This document shows positions 53,843 to 62,518 of a stretch of DNA of 64,000 nt, one piece after another (the stretch's first letter is position 1; every line of letters begins with the position of its first letter). A program made the translations under genes and the position numbers. Source of the stretch: Streptomyces sp. NBC_01775. Lineage in GTDB: Bacteria > Actinomycetota > Actinomycetes > Streptomycetales > Streptomycetaceae. The notes under the pieces were generated by a model. That model worked only from the letters and a program-made list of their open reading frames with translations. It had not been told where the DNA came from and did no database searches. The stretch is taken from contig NZ_CP109104.1 of assembly GCF_035917675.1 (NCBI RefSeq), positions 2,914,001 through 2,978,000 on the forward strand. The letters run 5' to 3'.

Positions 53843-55069
53843 TCAGCCGTCCAGGTGAAGCCTGTTGGCCAACTCCGTGACGGGACTGCGCCGACGGCGC
53901 TCCCTCGACCGAAGCTCCGCGACCAGGCGCCGCGAGGTGCCGTGGTAACGCATCCATTCCGGCGCGTCGTCCTCGGCCTTCAACAACGCCACCGCGGCCC
54001 GGCCGTCCTGGCCGATGTCCGCATGGGCCTGCGCCCGGTCCACTTGAAAGCGCGCCCGCCAGGTCGGTGGCAGCGTCTCCAGACGCGGAACCGTGCGGGC
54101 TGCCTCGATCGCCTCCGCGCTCTTGCCCATCTCCACCAGGAAGTTCACGCGCGCCACGCCCGCGTTGGCCGGCCCGAAGGGAGTCGCGTAATCGAGCCGG
54201 TCCGTGCCGAGACCGGCTGCCGCGGCCGAGGCCATCCGCAACAGCTCTTCGACGCGGTCGTACTGGGCCTCGCCCTGACGGACGGTCGCTGTCGCCGCGC
54301 GGAGCATCAGGATCCCCCAGAGGGAGAGGGCAAGCGGCGGGGAGCGGAAGCCGGGTTCGGCGGACTCAGCGGTGGCGAGTGCCACGCGCGCCGCGTCCTG
54401 CAACCGCCCCTGCTTGGTGAGAATCCAGGCGAGAGTGGACGCGCCGACGGTCTCCAGATGAGGATCGTCCGAGGACCGGGCCGCCACGGTGGCGCGCTCT
54501 ATCGCCGTGAATGCGGCATCTTCCTTGCCCAACGCTGTCAAAGTGGTCGCCGCGACCTGATATGCCTCCGCGAGCACCGCGTTGGCCGCTGCTTGGTCCG
54601 CCCCGCTGTGATGGCGTACGGCAGCACGGGCATCGCGGATAAGTTGCGGGAGGACAGCGCCGACCTGCCCGACGCGGCCTTCCCGCCGAATGTGTTCCGT
54701 TGAACGCAACGCGGCCCGCAGTGCCCCGATGGTGGGCGGCGGATCCTCCGGGTCGTCGTCCTCCGCCAGCAGATCGGAGACGGGCGAAACCGCCTGCCGC
54801 AGGAGCAGGAGACTGGGCTCTTCCCGCCCTTCGGGAGACGGTTCGAAGACAGCCGGTGCTCCGACGAGTACGGAAACCTCGACGTCGAGGGCCTGCGCCA
54901 GAGCGTTCAGCGTGGCCATCCGCGCGGTGAGGCGCCGGTTCTGCTCCAGCTTCCTGACAACATCGACCGATACACCCGCCCGAGCGGCCATCTGCTCCTG
55001 CGTCAGGCCACGCTGCTCTCGGAGCCGTCCGATCCGATCGCCGATCGTGGTCCCGAACATGTGCGTCAT
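53843..55069 (-). CDS. XRE family regulator with TPR-like C-terminal domain
   Basis: A 408-residue cytoplasmic protein. Residues 10-65 are an XRE helix-turn-helix (IGDRIGRLREQRGLTQEQMA and ARAGVSVDVVRKLEQNRR). The remaining 330 residues are all-helical, with repeated Ala/Leu patterns of tetratricopeptide type (HLETVGASTLAWILTKQGRL, RARFQVDRAQAHADIGQDG). This architecture is shared with RRNPP-like peptide-responsive regulators and with many streptomycete regulators of unknown ligand. I chose the ATG at 55069; 55060 is possible. The mini-ORF chain follows on the same strand, and a broken methyltransferase gene is divergent. Confidence 0.85.
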   Translation of the reverse strand: MTHMFGTTIGDRIGRLREQRGLTQEQMAARAGVSVDVVRKLEQNRRLTARMATLNALAQALDVEVSVLVGAPAVFEPSPEGREEPSLLLLRQAVSPVSDLLAEDDDPEDPPPTIGALRAALRSTEHIRREGRVGQVGAVLPQLIRDARAAVRHHSGADQAAANAVLAEAYQVAATTLTALGKEDAAFTAIERATVAARSSDDPHLETVGASTLAWILTKQGRLQDAARVALATAESAEPGFRSPPLALSLWGILMLRAATATVRQGEAQYDRVEELLRMASAAAAGLGTDRLDYATPFGPANAGVARVNFLVEMGKSAEAIEAARTVPRLETLPPTWRARFQVDRAQAHADIGQDGRAAVALLKAEDDAPEWMRYHGTSRRLVAELRSRERRRRSPVTELANRLHLDG

Positions 55070-55176
55070 GACTACCCCCGCCAGGTGGATACCCGCCATC
55101 CACGTTACGCCGGTTCGCCGGAGCCTGTCAGATACGGGCTGACGTGATCCGACCACTGGTCGGCAGAATGCTCCGC

Positions 55177-55976
55177 ATGGACATCGCACCCGAGGTCATG
55201 GCCTTCTACGCGTCCACCATCGACGAGTCCCAGCGCCTGACGATGTCGGCCGACGGCGCACTTGAGCTGCTTCGCACGCAAGAGCTGCTGCGCCGCTACC
55301 TCCCGCCCGCGTCCTGGATGTCGGTGGCGGCCCCGGTGCGCATGCCAGGTGGCTGATCGAGGACGGCTACGCCGTGCACGTCGTGGACCCGGTGCCCCGG
55401 CATGTCGATGCCGCGCGACGCGTCGCGACCTCGGCCGAGGTGGGCGATGCCCGCGATCTGAACCTCAGCGACGGTGACTTCGACGTGGTACTGGTCCTCG
55501 GCCCGCTCTACCACCTGCTGGAGCGTGCCGAGCGGGACCGGGCGCTCGCCGAGGCATACCGGGTGGTGCGGCCGGGGGGCCTGGTGGCCGCGGCGGGCAT
55601 CAACCGGTACGCGTCCCTGTTCGAGCACACGGCGTTCGCGCACCTCTACAAGGACAGCGTCCGGGAGAGCATCGAGGGCATCCTGCGCAGCCAGGTCCAC
55701 GACGGGAAGAAGTCGTTCACCGCGGCGTACTTCCACAGCGGTGCCGAGCTGCGCGACGAGGTGGCCGAGGCCGGGTTCGAGGATGCGGAGGTCTTTGGAA
55801 TCGAGGGGCCGGCATGGGGGATGCTCAAGGCGACCGAGCAGTACACGAAGGGGTCGGTTGCGGGATCCGATCTGTTCGAGTCCGCGCTGACGGCCGCCCG
55901 GCTGGCCGAGCCGTACCCGGAACTGCTCGCCGCCAGCTCACACATGCTCGCCGTCGGCTGGCGCCCGGAGGCATGA
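55177..55976 (+). pseudogene. Class I SAM-dependent methyltransferase, frameshifted
   Basis: The ATG at 55177 starts a normal N-terminus (GALELLRTQELLRRYLPPA). At about 55305 the frame shifts. The bases that follow read, in the other frame, VLDVGGGPGAHARWLIEDG, exactly the SAM-binding motif I that should come next, and continue with VVDPVPRHV, FDVVLVLGPLYHLL and YRVVRPGGLVAAAGINR to a stop at 55976. In the first frame translation ends after the shift, at PGG. Loss of one (or four) bases explains this. Joined together the protein would be about 266 residues. A sequencing error cannot be excluded. Confidence 0.85.
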
Positions 55977-56006
55977 CGAAAGAGCCCCCGCCCCAGTCCC
56001 GTCAAG

Positions 56007-56062
56007 GCGTCAGGCGTCAGGCGTCAGGCAGCGGGCAGCGGGCAGCGGGCAGCGGGCAGCGG
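56007..56062. repeat. Heptanucleotide tandem repeats
   Basis: Three exact copies of GCGTCAG are followed without a gap by five exact copies of GCAGCGG, then a degenerate copy. The repeats lie between the methyltransferase and the SLOG-like gene, about 110 bases before the latter's start, and are probably unstable in length. Confidence 0.85.
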
Positions 56063-56172
56063 GCAACCCGCAGCACACAGCGTCCGCACGGGTCCCAGAG
56101 CGGCTCGGAGAGCTGTACCCCCTAAGTGAGCTGTACTCCATATACCGTCCGACAGAGCAGAAGGGCACCGCG

Positions 56173-56664
56173 ATGACCACCCTCGCCGTCACCGGGCACA
56201 TGGATCTCACCGACGAAACCGTCCCGCTCGTCCAAGCGGCACTCGACGGGCTCCTCGATGGCTATGCGCCCACCGACTTGGTGGGGGTGTCGTGCATCGC
56301 GAAGGGCTCGGACATCTTGTTCGCCGAAGCCATCGTGGAAACGGGCGGCCGGCTCGTCGTGGTGCCGCCGTCCCGGGACTACCGGGACGCGAAGGTGAAG
56401 CCCGATCACGCTCCGGCCTTCGACCGCCTCCACGCAGCGGCGGGCGAGGTGCTGGTGATGCCGCACGACACGGCGAACCGGAGTGCATACGAGACCGCGA
56501 ACACTGTGCTGCTGGAACGCGCCGACCGGCTCGTCGCCGTGTGGAACGGGCAGCCTCCGGGCGGCAAGGGCGGCGGCACTGCCGACGTGGTGGAGGAGGC
56601 ACGTGCGGCCGGCATCCCGGTCGACGTCATCCGGCCGGACGGCGCTGCTCGCCGAGACGGGTAG
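56173..56664 (+). CDS. SLOG/DprA-like Rossmann nucleotide-binding protein
   Basis: A 163-residue single-domain protein. VTGHMDLTDETVP is followed by LVGVSCIAKGSDILFAEAIV and later ADRLVAVWNGQPPGGKGGGTADVV. The pattern (Rossmann strand, GS-containing loop, Gly-rich terminal loop) fits the SLOG superfamily, whose members bind nucleotide-derived ligands in stress and defence systems. AGAAGGG precedes the ATG. No effector gene such as a membrane or nuclease partner is adjacent, so a defence role is not supported by context. Confidence 0.7.
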   Translation: MTTLAVTGHMDLTDETVPLVQAALDGLLDGYAPTDLVGVSCIAKGSDILFAEAIVETGGRLVVVPPSRDYRDAKVKPDHAPAFDRLHAAAGEVLVMPHDTANRSAYETANTVLLERADRLVAVWNGQPPGGKGGGTADVVEEARAAGIPVDVIRPDGAARRDG

Positions 56665-56934
56665 GCGTGCCGGGGACACGGCCAACAGCCCCGCCGTCCC
56701 GGAGGAGGCGCTGTGGTCAATTCGGGCCGGGCGTGACATCGGGCTCCGAGACCTGGTTGTGGTCTTGGAGCCCGACATTGTCGTGCCGGAGCGGGTGCCG
56801 TGTCGTTGCAGCCGAGGGTGTCGGGTGAGATTCCGCCGCCTCGCGCGCCCCTGGAGAAGCGCCGCCGAGCCTGAGATGAGAGCTGCGTCCGACCAGGGCA
56901 AGGGCCCGGGATACCCAGTGTCTAGGGTGAGCTT

Positions 56935-57384
56935 GTGCAGCATTTCGAGGTGGTGACAGCCGTCGCCGCACCCCCGGACCAGGTGTTCGCGGTATGCCTG
57001 GACGTGGAGGCGCATGCCCGCTCGATGGCCGATTCGTCGGAGCGCGCGGTTGGCGGCAAGACCCGGGGAGAGCTGACGCTCGGTGACACGGTGACCTTCC
57101 AGGCTCACCATCTCGGCCTGACCTGGCGGCTCAAGGCCCGCATCACCTCCTACGACCGGCCCCGATGTTTCGTGGACGAGCAGGAGTCCGGACCCTTCAA
57201 GCGATGGCGTCACGCCCACCACTTCGAGCCGGACGGCGCCGGCGGCACCACCATGAGAGACGTCATCGACTTCGCCTCACCGCTGGGGCCTGTCGGGCGC
57301 ATCGTCGACAGACTCTTCCTGAGCCGGTACATGCCCCACCTCATCAAAATCCGCAACGCCTACCTGGCCGGCACTTTCGACTGA
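56935..57384 (+). CDS. SRPBCC (polyketide cyclase/START-like) family protein
   Basis: A GTG start gives 149 residues. HFEVVTAVAAPPDQVFAVCL is the first strand and helix of the SRPBCC fold, RPRCFVDEQESGPFKRWRHA forms the central strands, and a long C-terminal helix ends it. Proteins of this fold bind hydrophobic ligands; the function is unknown. It stands alone. The 270 bases upstream hold nothing I can identify. Confidence 0.85.
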   Translation: MQHFEVVTAVAAPPDQVFAVCLDVEAHARSMADSSERAVGGKTRGELTLGDTVTFQAHHLGLTWRLKARITSYDRPRCFVDEQESGPFKRWRHAHHFEPDGAGGTTMRDVIDFASPLGPVGRIVDRLFLSRYMPHLIKIRNAYLAGTFD

Positions 57385-57614
57385 GTGGCGGGCCAGGCAC
57401 CCCGCTCCACCGCAAACAGCCCCGCGCCGCCGGTGGATCGGGGCGGACGCGATGCGCCTCTGTCCAGCAGAGCAACCCGACGGGACGGGACGGAGCACCA
57501 GCCCTCGCCGTCCCGGAGGATGGCGAGGGCTCGGTCAACTGGCCGTGCGGTCACCAACGTTTGCGGGCGCGGGGCGGGGCCCAGCGGGGCAGGGGTCAAG
57601 AGGGAGGCGCGGCC

Positions 57615-58640
57615 TCAGAAAACCGCCTCGGTCTCGTCCATGCGGTCCTGCGGAACGTGCTTGAGCTCGGTGACGGCGTCGGCCAGCGGGGCCATGACGA
57701 TCTCCGTGCCGCGCAGGGCCGTCATGTGGCCGAAGTCGCCCCGGTGGACGGCCTCGACGGCGTGCCAGCCGAAGCGCGTGGCGAGGACCCGGTCGTAGGC
57801 GGTGGGGGTGCCGCCGCGCTGGATGTGGCCGAGGATGACCGGCTTGGCCTCCTTGCCGAGGCGGTGCTCCAGCTCGATCGCGAGGCGGTTGCCGATGCCG
57901 GCGAAGCGCTCGTGGCCGTACTGGTCGATCATGCCCTTCTCGTAGGGCATGGAGCCCTCGGCGGGGTGCGCGCCTTCGGCGACGCAGATGATCGCGAACT
58001 TCTTGTCGCGCGCGAAGCGTTCCTCGACCATCTTCGCGAGGTCGTCGACCTCGAAGTTCCGCTCGGGGATGCAGATGGCGTGCGCGCCGGCGGCCATGCC
58101 GGCCTCCAGCGCGATCCAGCCCGCGTGCCGTCCCATGACCTCCACGACCATGACGCGCTGGTGCGACTCGGCAGTGGTCTTGAGACGGTCCATGGCCTCG
58201 GTGGCCACGCCGACGGCGGTGTCGAAGCCGAAGGTACGGTCGGTGGCGGAGATGTCGTTGTCGATGGTCTTGGGGACGCCGACCACCGGCAGGCCCGTCT
58301 CGGCGAGCATGCGGGACGCGGTGAGCGTGCCCTCGCCGCCGATGGGGATGAGCGCGTCCAGGCCGAGGCGCTCTATCAGCTCCTCGGAGTTGTTGCACGC
58401 CTCGCGCAGCCGGTCCCGCTCCAGGCGCGCCGAGCCGAGGATGGTGCCGCCCCGGGCGAGGATGCCGCTGACGGAGTTGATGTCGAGCGGGCGGTGGCGG
58501 CCGTCGAGCAGGCCCTTGAACCCGTCCTCGAAGCCGATGACCTCGTCGCCCCGGTCGGCCACGGCACGGTGGACGATGGACCGGATCACGGCGTTGAGGC
58601 CGGGGCAGTCTCCGCCGGCGGTGAGGACTCCGATGCGCAT
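57615..58640 (-). CDS. pfkA: 6-phosphofructokinase PfkA
   Basis: A 341-residue glycolytic enzyme. GGDCPGLNAVIRSIV is the N-terminal phosphate loop, PIGGEGTL and PKTIDNDI flank the active site, and EVMGRHAGWIAL and GHIQRGGTP are family signatures. Gly in GGEGTL at the position that selects the donor points to ATP, while the Lys in PKTIDND is shared with diphosphate-using enzymes. This mix is known for actinobacterial ATP-dependent PFKs. It is divergent from pta across 383 bases. Confidence 0.95.
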   Translation of the reverse strand: MRIGVLTAGGDCPGLNAVIRSIVHRAVADRGDEVIGFEDGFKGLLDGRHRPLDINSVSGILARGGTILGSARLERDRLREACNNSEELIERLGLDALIPIGGEGTLTASRMLAETGLPVVGVPKTIDNDISATDRTFGFDTAVGVATEAMDRLKTTAESHQRVMVVEVMGRHAGWIALEAGMAAGAHAICIPERNFEVDDLAKMVEERFARDKKFAIICVAEGAHPAEGSMPYEKGMIDQYGHERFAGIGNRLAIELEHRLGKEAKPVILGHIQRGGTPTAYDRVLATRFGWHAVEAVHRGDFGHMTALRGTEIVMAPLADAVTELKHVPQDRMDETEAVF

Positions 58641-59023
58641 GGGGTTCGCTTCTCCTGCTCGGTGAAATGCCCGCGTGGGGACGGGCCGCTTGGGGCACGG
58701 TCGCGGACCTCACTGTCCGGGTGCCGCTGATCCATGTGTGAGCCGGTGCGATTGTTTCACGTCTTGAATACGGGAGCATGGGTGCGGTTCGCCATGCGGA
58801 CGCACCCCCTCCGCTCCAGCCGGCCGGCCAGGGCCTGCCCGTCTCTTGCCTGACGCGCGACCTAACCAGAAGCGCAGGTATTGTCAAGGGTATAGCCATA
58901 TCTTTATGGGCGCTTTGTGATGAAAGACCTCAAGGCGGTCTCGACAGGCGTCTCCGTCGCGGCCGGACCCCGAGCAATCCGACAGGCGACCCGACAGTCG
59001 CCTCGACCCGGAGGAGACAGCGC
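58641..59023. other. Divergent promoter region between pfkA and pta
   Basis: These 383 bases contain no gene that I can support. The stretch 58740-58920 is markedly less GC-rich than its surroundings, as expected for promoters. The pta-side promoter candidate is listed separately. No riboswitch or clear operator was recognised. Confidence 0.5.
58881..58909 (+). promoter_or_regulatory. Candidate pta promoter
   Basis: TTGTCA (58881-58886) and TTATGG (58904-58909) are spaced by 17 bases, 115 bases upstream of the pta GTG. The -35 box is a near-perfect match to the primary sigma pattern; the -10 box is weaker. Confidence 0.45.
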
Positions 59024-61159
59024 GTGACGCGCAGCGTGTACGTGACCGGCATCGGACGCAGCGACGGCCGGCAGGTGGTCGAGCTGGGGGTCATGGAGTT
59101 GCTGACCCGCCAGGTGGACCGCGTGGGGGTCTTCCGCCCGCTGGTGCACGACGGCCCGGACCGGCTCTATGACCTGCTGCGCAGCCGCTACCGCCTCTCG
59201 CAGCCCGCCTCCTCCGTGTTCGGGATGAGCTACGAGGAGGCTGCCGCACTCCAGGCCGACCAGGGCACGGACGAGCTGATATCCCGGCTCGTGGAGCGCT
59301 TCCACGAGGTGGCCGCGGACTACGAGGCCGTCCTGGTACTGGGCACCGACTTCGCCGAGACCGGGCTGCCCGCCGAGCTGGCGCTCAACGCCCGCCTCGC
59401 GAACGAGTTCGGCGCCGCCGTCCTCCCCGTCGTCGCCGCCCGCGACCAGAGCCCCGAGGCCGTGGTCGCCGAGGTGCGCAACGCGCACCACGCCTACGCC
59501 TCGCTGGGCGCCGACCTGATCGCGATGGTGGCGAACAGGGTGGGCGACCCCGAGGCGGCGCAGGCCGTGCTGGGCCTGGCCGAACGGCTGCCCGAGCCGG
59601 TCTTCGTCCTGCCCGAGGAGCCCGCGCTGGCGGCCCCCACGATCGCGCAGGTCAAGGAGGCCACGGACGCCGAGGTGCTGCTGGGCGACCACGCGGGGCT
59701 CTCGCGTGACGTACGCCACCTCGTCTTCGGCGGGGCCCATCTGCCCGCCTTCTTGCCCGCTCTGACCGAGGGCTGCCTGGTGATCACCCCTGGTGACCGC
59801 TCGGACCTGATCATCGGCGCCCTGGCCGCGCACTCCTCCGGCTCCCCCGCCATCGCCGGCATCCTGCTCACCCTCGGTGAACACCCCGGCGAGCAGACCC
59901 TCGCGCTCGCCTCGCGGCTCGCGCCGGGCACCCCGGTGCTGGTCGTACCCGACGGGTCCATCCAGGCCGCCGACGCGCTGCTGTCGCTGGAGGGCAAGCT
60001 GACCGCAGCGACCCCGCGCAAGGCGGAGATCGCGCTCGGCCTGTTCGAAACCCATGTGGACACCGGGCAGTTGACCGCGCGCCTCTCCGTGGAGCGCAGC
60101 GAGCGGGTCACCCCGATGATGTTCGAGCACGAGCTGGTGGAGCGCTCGCGCGCCGCGCGGCGGCACATCGTGCTGCCCGAGGGCACCGAGGAGCGGGTGC
60201 TGCGCGCCGCCGAGGTGCTGCTGCGCCGCAACATCTGCGACCTGACGCTGCTGGGCGAGCCCGCGCTGGTGCGCAAGCGCGCCGCCGAGCTGAGCATCGG
60301 CCTGAAGCTGCTGGCCGACGACGAGCCGCCGCTGGCCACCGGCGGGGCCACGGCGCGCATCGTGGACCCGCAGCGCTCGCCGCTCAGGGAGCGCTTCGCG
60401 GAGCGCTACGCCAAGCTGCGCGCCCACAAGGGCGTCGACTACGAGCTCGCCTACGACATGGTCGCGGACGTGTCGTACTTCGGCACGCTGATGGTCGGCG
60501 AGGGCCTGGCCGACGGGATGGTCTCGGGCGCCGTGCACTCCACGGCGGCCACGGTCCGGCCCGCCTTCGAGATCATCAGGACCAAGCCGGACGCCTCCAT
60601 CGTCTCCTCGGTCTTCTTCATGTGCCTGGCCGACCGCGTTCTGGTCTACGGCGACTGCGCCGTGGTACCCGATCCGGACGCCGAGCAGCTCGCGGACATC
60701 GCGATCCAGTCGGCCACCACCGCGGCCCGGTTCGGGGTCGAGCCGCGGATCGCCATGCTGTCGTACTCCACGGGCACCTCGGGCTCCGGCGCCGATGTGG
60801 ACAAGGTGCGGCGGGCCACCGAGCTGGTGCGCTCCCGGCGCCCCGACCTGCTGACGGAGGGACCCATTCAGTACGACGCCGCCGTGGAGCCCTCGGTGGC
60901 CGCGACCAAGCTTCCCGACTCCCAGGTCGCCGGCCAGGCCACCGTGCTGATCTTCCCCGACCTGAACACCGGCAACAACACCTACAAGGCCGTGCAGCGC
61001 TCGGCCGGCGCCGTAGCCGTCGGGCCCGTGCTCCAGGGCCTGCGCAAGCCCGTGAACGACCTGTCCAGGGGCGCCCTGGTGCAGGACATCGTCAACACCG
61101 TCGCCATCACCGCCGTCCAGGCGCAGGACGAGCCGGCCACCGGCAGCCCCGACGCCTGA
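59024..61159 (+). CDS. pta: Phosphate acetyltransferase Pta (long form)
   Basis: A GTG with GGAGGAG upstream gives 711 residues. The N-terminal 370 residues contain an AAA/BioD-like domain and a DRTGG domain (QVKEATDAEVLLGDHAGLSR), typical of the long regulated form. The C-terminal catalytic domain has HIVLPEGTEERVLRAAEVLL and MVGEGLADGMVSGAVHST. It converts acetyl-CoA and phosphate to acetyl phosphate. It is followed after 70 bases by ackA. Confidence 0.96.
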   Translation: MTRSVYVTGIGRSDGRQVVELGVMELLTRQVDRVGVFRPLVHDGPDRLYDLLRSRYRLSQPASSVFGMSYEEAAALQADQGTDELISRLVERFHEVAADYEAVLVLGTDFAETGLPAELALNARLANEFGAAVLPVVAARDQSPEAVVAEVRNAHHAYASLGADLIAMVANRVGDPEAAQAVLGLAERLPEPVFVLPEEPALAAPTIAQVKEATDAEVLLGDHAGLSRDVRHLVFGGAHLPAFLPALTEGCLVITPGDRSDLIIGALAAHSSGSPAIAGILLTLGEHPGEQTLALASRLAPGTPVLVVPDGSIQAADALLSLEGKLTAATPRKAEIALGLFETHVDTGQLTARLSVERSERVTPMMFEHELVERSRAARRHIVLPEGTEERVLRAAEVLLRRNICDLTLLGEPALVRKRAAELSIGLKLLADDEPPLATGGATARIVDPQRSPLRERFAERYAKLRAHKGVDYELAYDMVADVSYFGTLMVGEGLADGMVSGAVHSTAATVRPAFEIIRTKPDASIVSSVFFMCLADRVLVYGDCAVVPDPDAEQLADIAIQSATTAARFGVEPRIAMLSYSTGTSGSGADVDKVRRATELVRSRRPDLLTEGPIQYDAAVEPSVAATKLPDSQVAGQATVLIFPDLNTGNNTYKAVQRSAGAVAVGPVLQGLRKPVNDLSRGALVQDIVNTVAITAVQAQDEPATGSPDA

Positions 61160-61229
61160 CCCCGGGCCCACCGGACACGCCGGGCCCCTGGAAGAACGCC
61201 CCGCCCCCTCGCAGAAAGCGCCGCACGCT

Positions 61230-62438
61230 GTGACAGCCACCCGGATTCTCGTCCTCAACTCCGGCTCCTCGTCGGTGAAATACCAGCTCATCGACATGGC
61301 CGACCACTCCCGGCTGGCCGCGGGGCTCGCCGAGCGGATCGGCGAGGACACCTCCACGCTCACCCACCGGCGGCTGGGCACCGGCGGCGACAAGCGCGAG
61401 CGCCGGGGGCGGCTGGCCGACCACGACGCGGCGCTGAAGGCCGTCGCGGAGGAGCTGGACGCGGACGGCCTGGGCCTGGGCTCCGGCGAACTGGCCGCGA
61501 TCGGCCACCGGGTGGTGCACGGCGGGCTGAAGTTCACCGAGCCGACGCTGATCGACGACGCGGTGCTCAAGGAGATCGAGCGCCTCGTGCCCGTCGCGCC
61601 CCTGCACAACCCCGCCAACATCACCGGCATCAGGACCGCCCAGCGGCTGCGCCCCGACCTGCCGCAGATCGCGGTCTTCGACACGGCCTTCCACTCCACC
61701 ATGCCGGAGCACGCGGCCCGCTACGCCATCGACGTGAAGACCGCCGACGAGCACCGCGTACGGCGCTACGGCTTCCACGGCACCTCGCACGCCTACGTCT
61801 CCCGCAAGGCGGCCGGGCTGCTGGGCAAGGACCCGGCCGACACCAACCTGATCGTGCTGCACCTGGGCAACGGTGCCTCGGCCTCGGCGGTGCGCGGCGG
61901 GCGTTGCGCGGACACCTCCATGGGACTGACCCCCTTGGAAGGCCTCGTGATGGGCACCCGCTCCGGCGACATCGACCCGGCCGTGGTCTTCCACCTGGGC
62001 AGGGTGGCGGGGATGGGCATGGACGAGGTGGACGAGCTGCTCAACAAGCGCAGTGGCCTGGCGGGCCTGTGCGGCGAGAACGACATGCGCGAGATCCGCC
62101 GCCGCGTCGAGGAGGGGGACGCGGCGGCGAAGCTGGCCTTCGAGATCTACATCCACCGCCTGAAGAAGTACATCGGCGCCTACTACGCCGTGCTCGGCAC
62201 GGTGGACGCCGTGGTCTTCACCGCGGGTGTCGGCGAGAACGCCGCACCCGTGCGGGAAGCCGCCGTCGCCGGTCTGGAGGGACTGGGGCTGGCCGTCGAC
62301 GGGGAGCTGAACGCCGCGAGCGGACAGGAGCCGCGGCTGATCTCGCCCGAGGACGCACGGGTGAAGGTCGCCGTCGTACCGACCGACGAGGAGCTGGAGA
62401 TCGCAGAGCAGACCTACGCGCTGGTCACGGGCCGGTGA
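61230..62438 (+). CDS. ackA: Acetate kinase AckA
   Basis: A 402-residue enzyme with a GTG start. ILVLNSGSSSVKYQLIDM is the N-terminal phosphate-binding signature and FHGTSHAYVSRKAA is the second signature. IAVFDTAFHSTMP carries the catalytic Asp, and VVFTAGVGENAAPVREA is the C-terminal phosphate loop. It makes ATP and acetate from acetyl phosphate and ADP. It forms a two-gene unit with pta. Confidence 0.97.
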   Translation: MTATRILVLNSGSSSVKYQLIDMADHSRLAAGLAERIGEDTSTLTHRRLGTGGDKRERRGRLADHDAALKAVAEELDADGLGLGSGELAAIGHRVVHGGLKFTEPTLIDDAVLKEIERLVPVAPLHNPANITGIRTAQRLRPDLPQIAVFDTAFHSTMPEHAARYAIDVKTADEHRVRRYGFHGTSHAYVSRKAAGLLGKDPADTNLIVLHLGNGASASAVRGGRCADTSMGLTPLEGLVMGTRSGDIDPAVVFHLGRVAGMGMDEVDELLNKRSGLAGLCGENDMREIRRRVEEGDAAAKLAFEIYIHRLKKYIGAYYAVLGTVDAVVFTAGVGENAAPVREAAVAGLEGLGLAVDGELNAASGQEPRLISPEDARVKVAVVPTDEELEIAEQTYALVTGR

Positions 62439-62518
62439 GCGGGCCCGGGCCCGGCACGGCGCCGCAGCGCCGCCACCCACATCGTTCAGTACCTAAACAA
62501 AACGATAGGATCGCCCCC

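Noticed and set aside
52586..55976. A complete RiPP biosynthesis cluster
   Set aside because: A peptide and a (broken) methyltransferase are present, but there is no cyclodehydratase, lanthionine synthetase, radical SAM enzyme, RRE protein or exporter, so only a peptide-like ORF is claimed.
56173..57384. A defence island around the SLOG-like gene
   Set aside because: The neighbours are a broken methyltransferase, repeats and an SRPBCC protein. No nuclease, membrane effector, TIR or cyclase gene is present.
58904..61702. A 932-codon minus-strand frame opposite pta and ackA
   Set aside because: Shadow of the two well-defined plus-strand enzymes, with composition typical of antisense frames.
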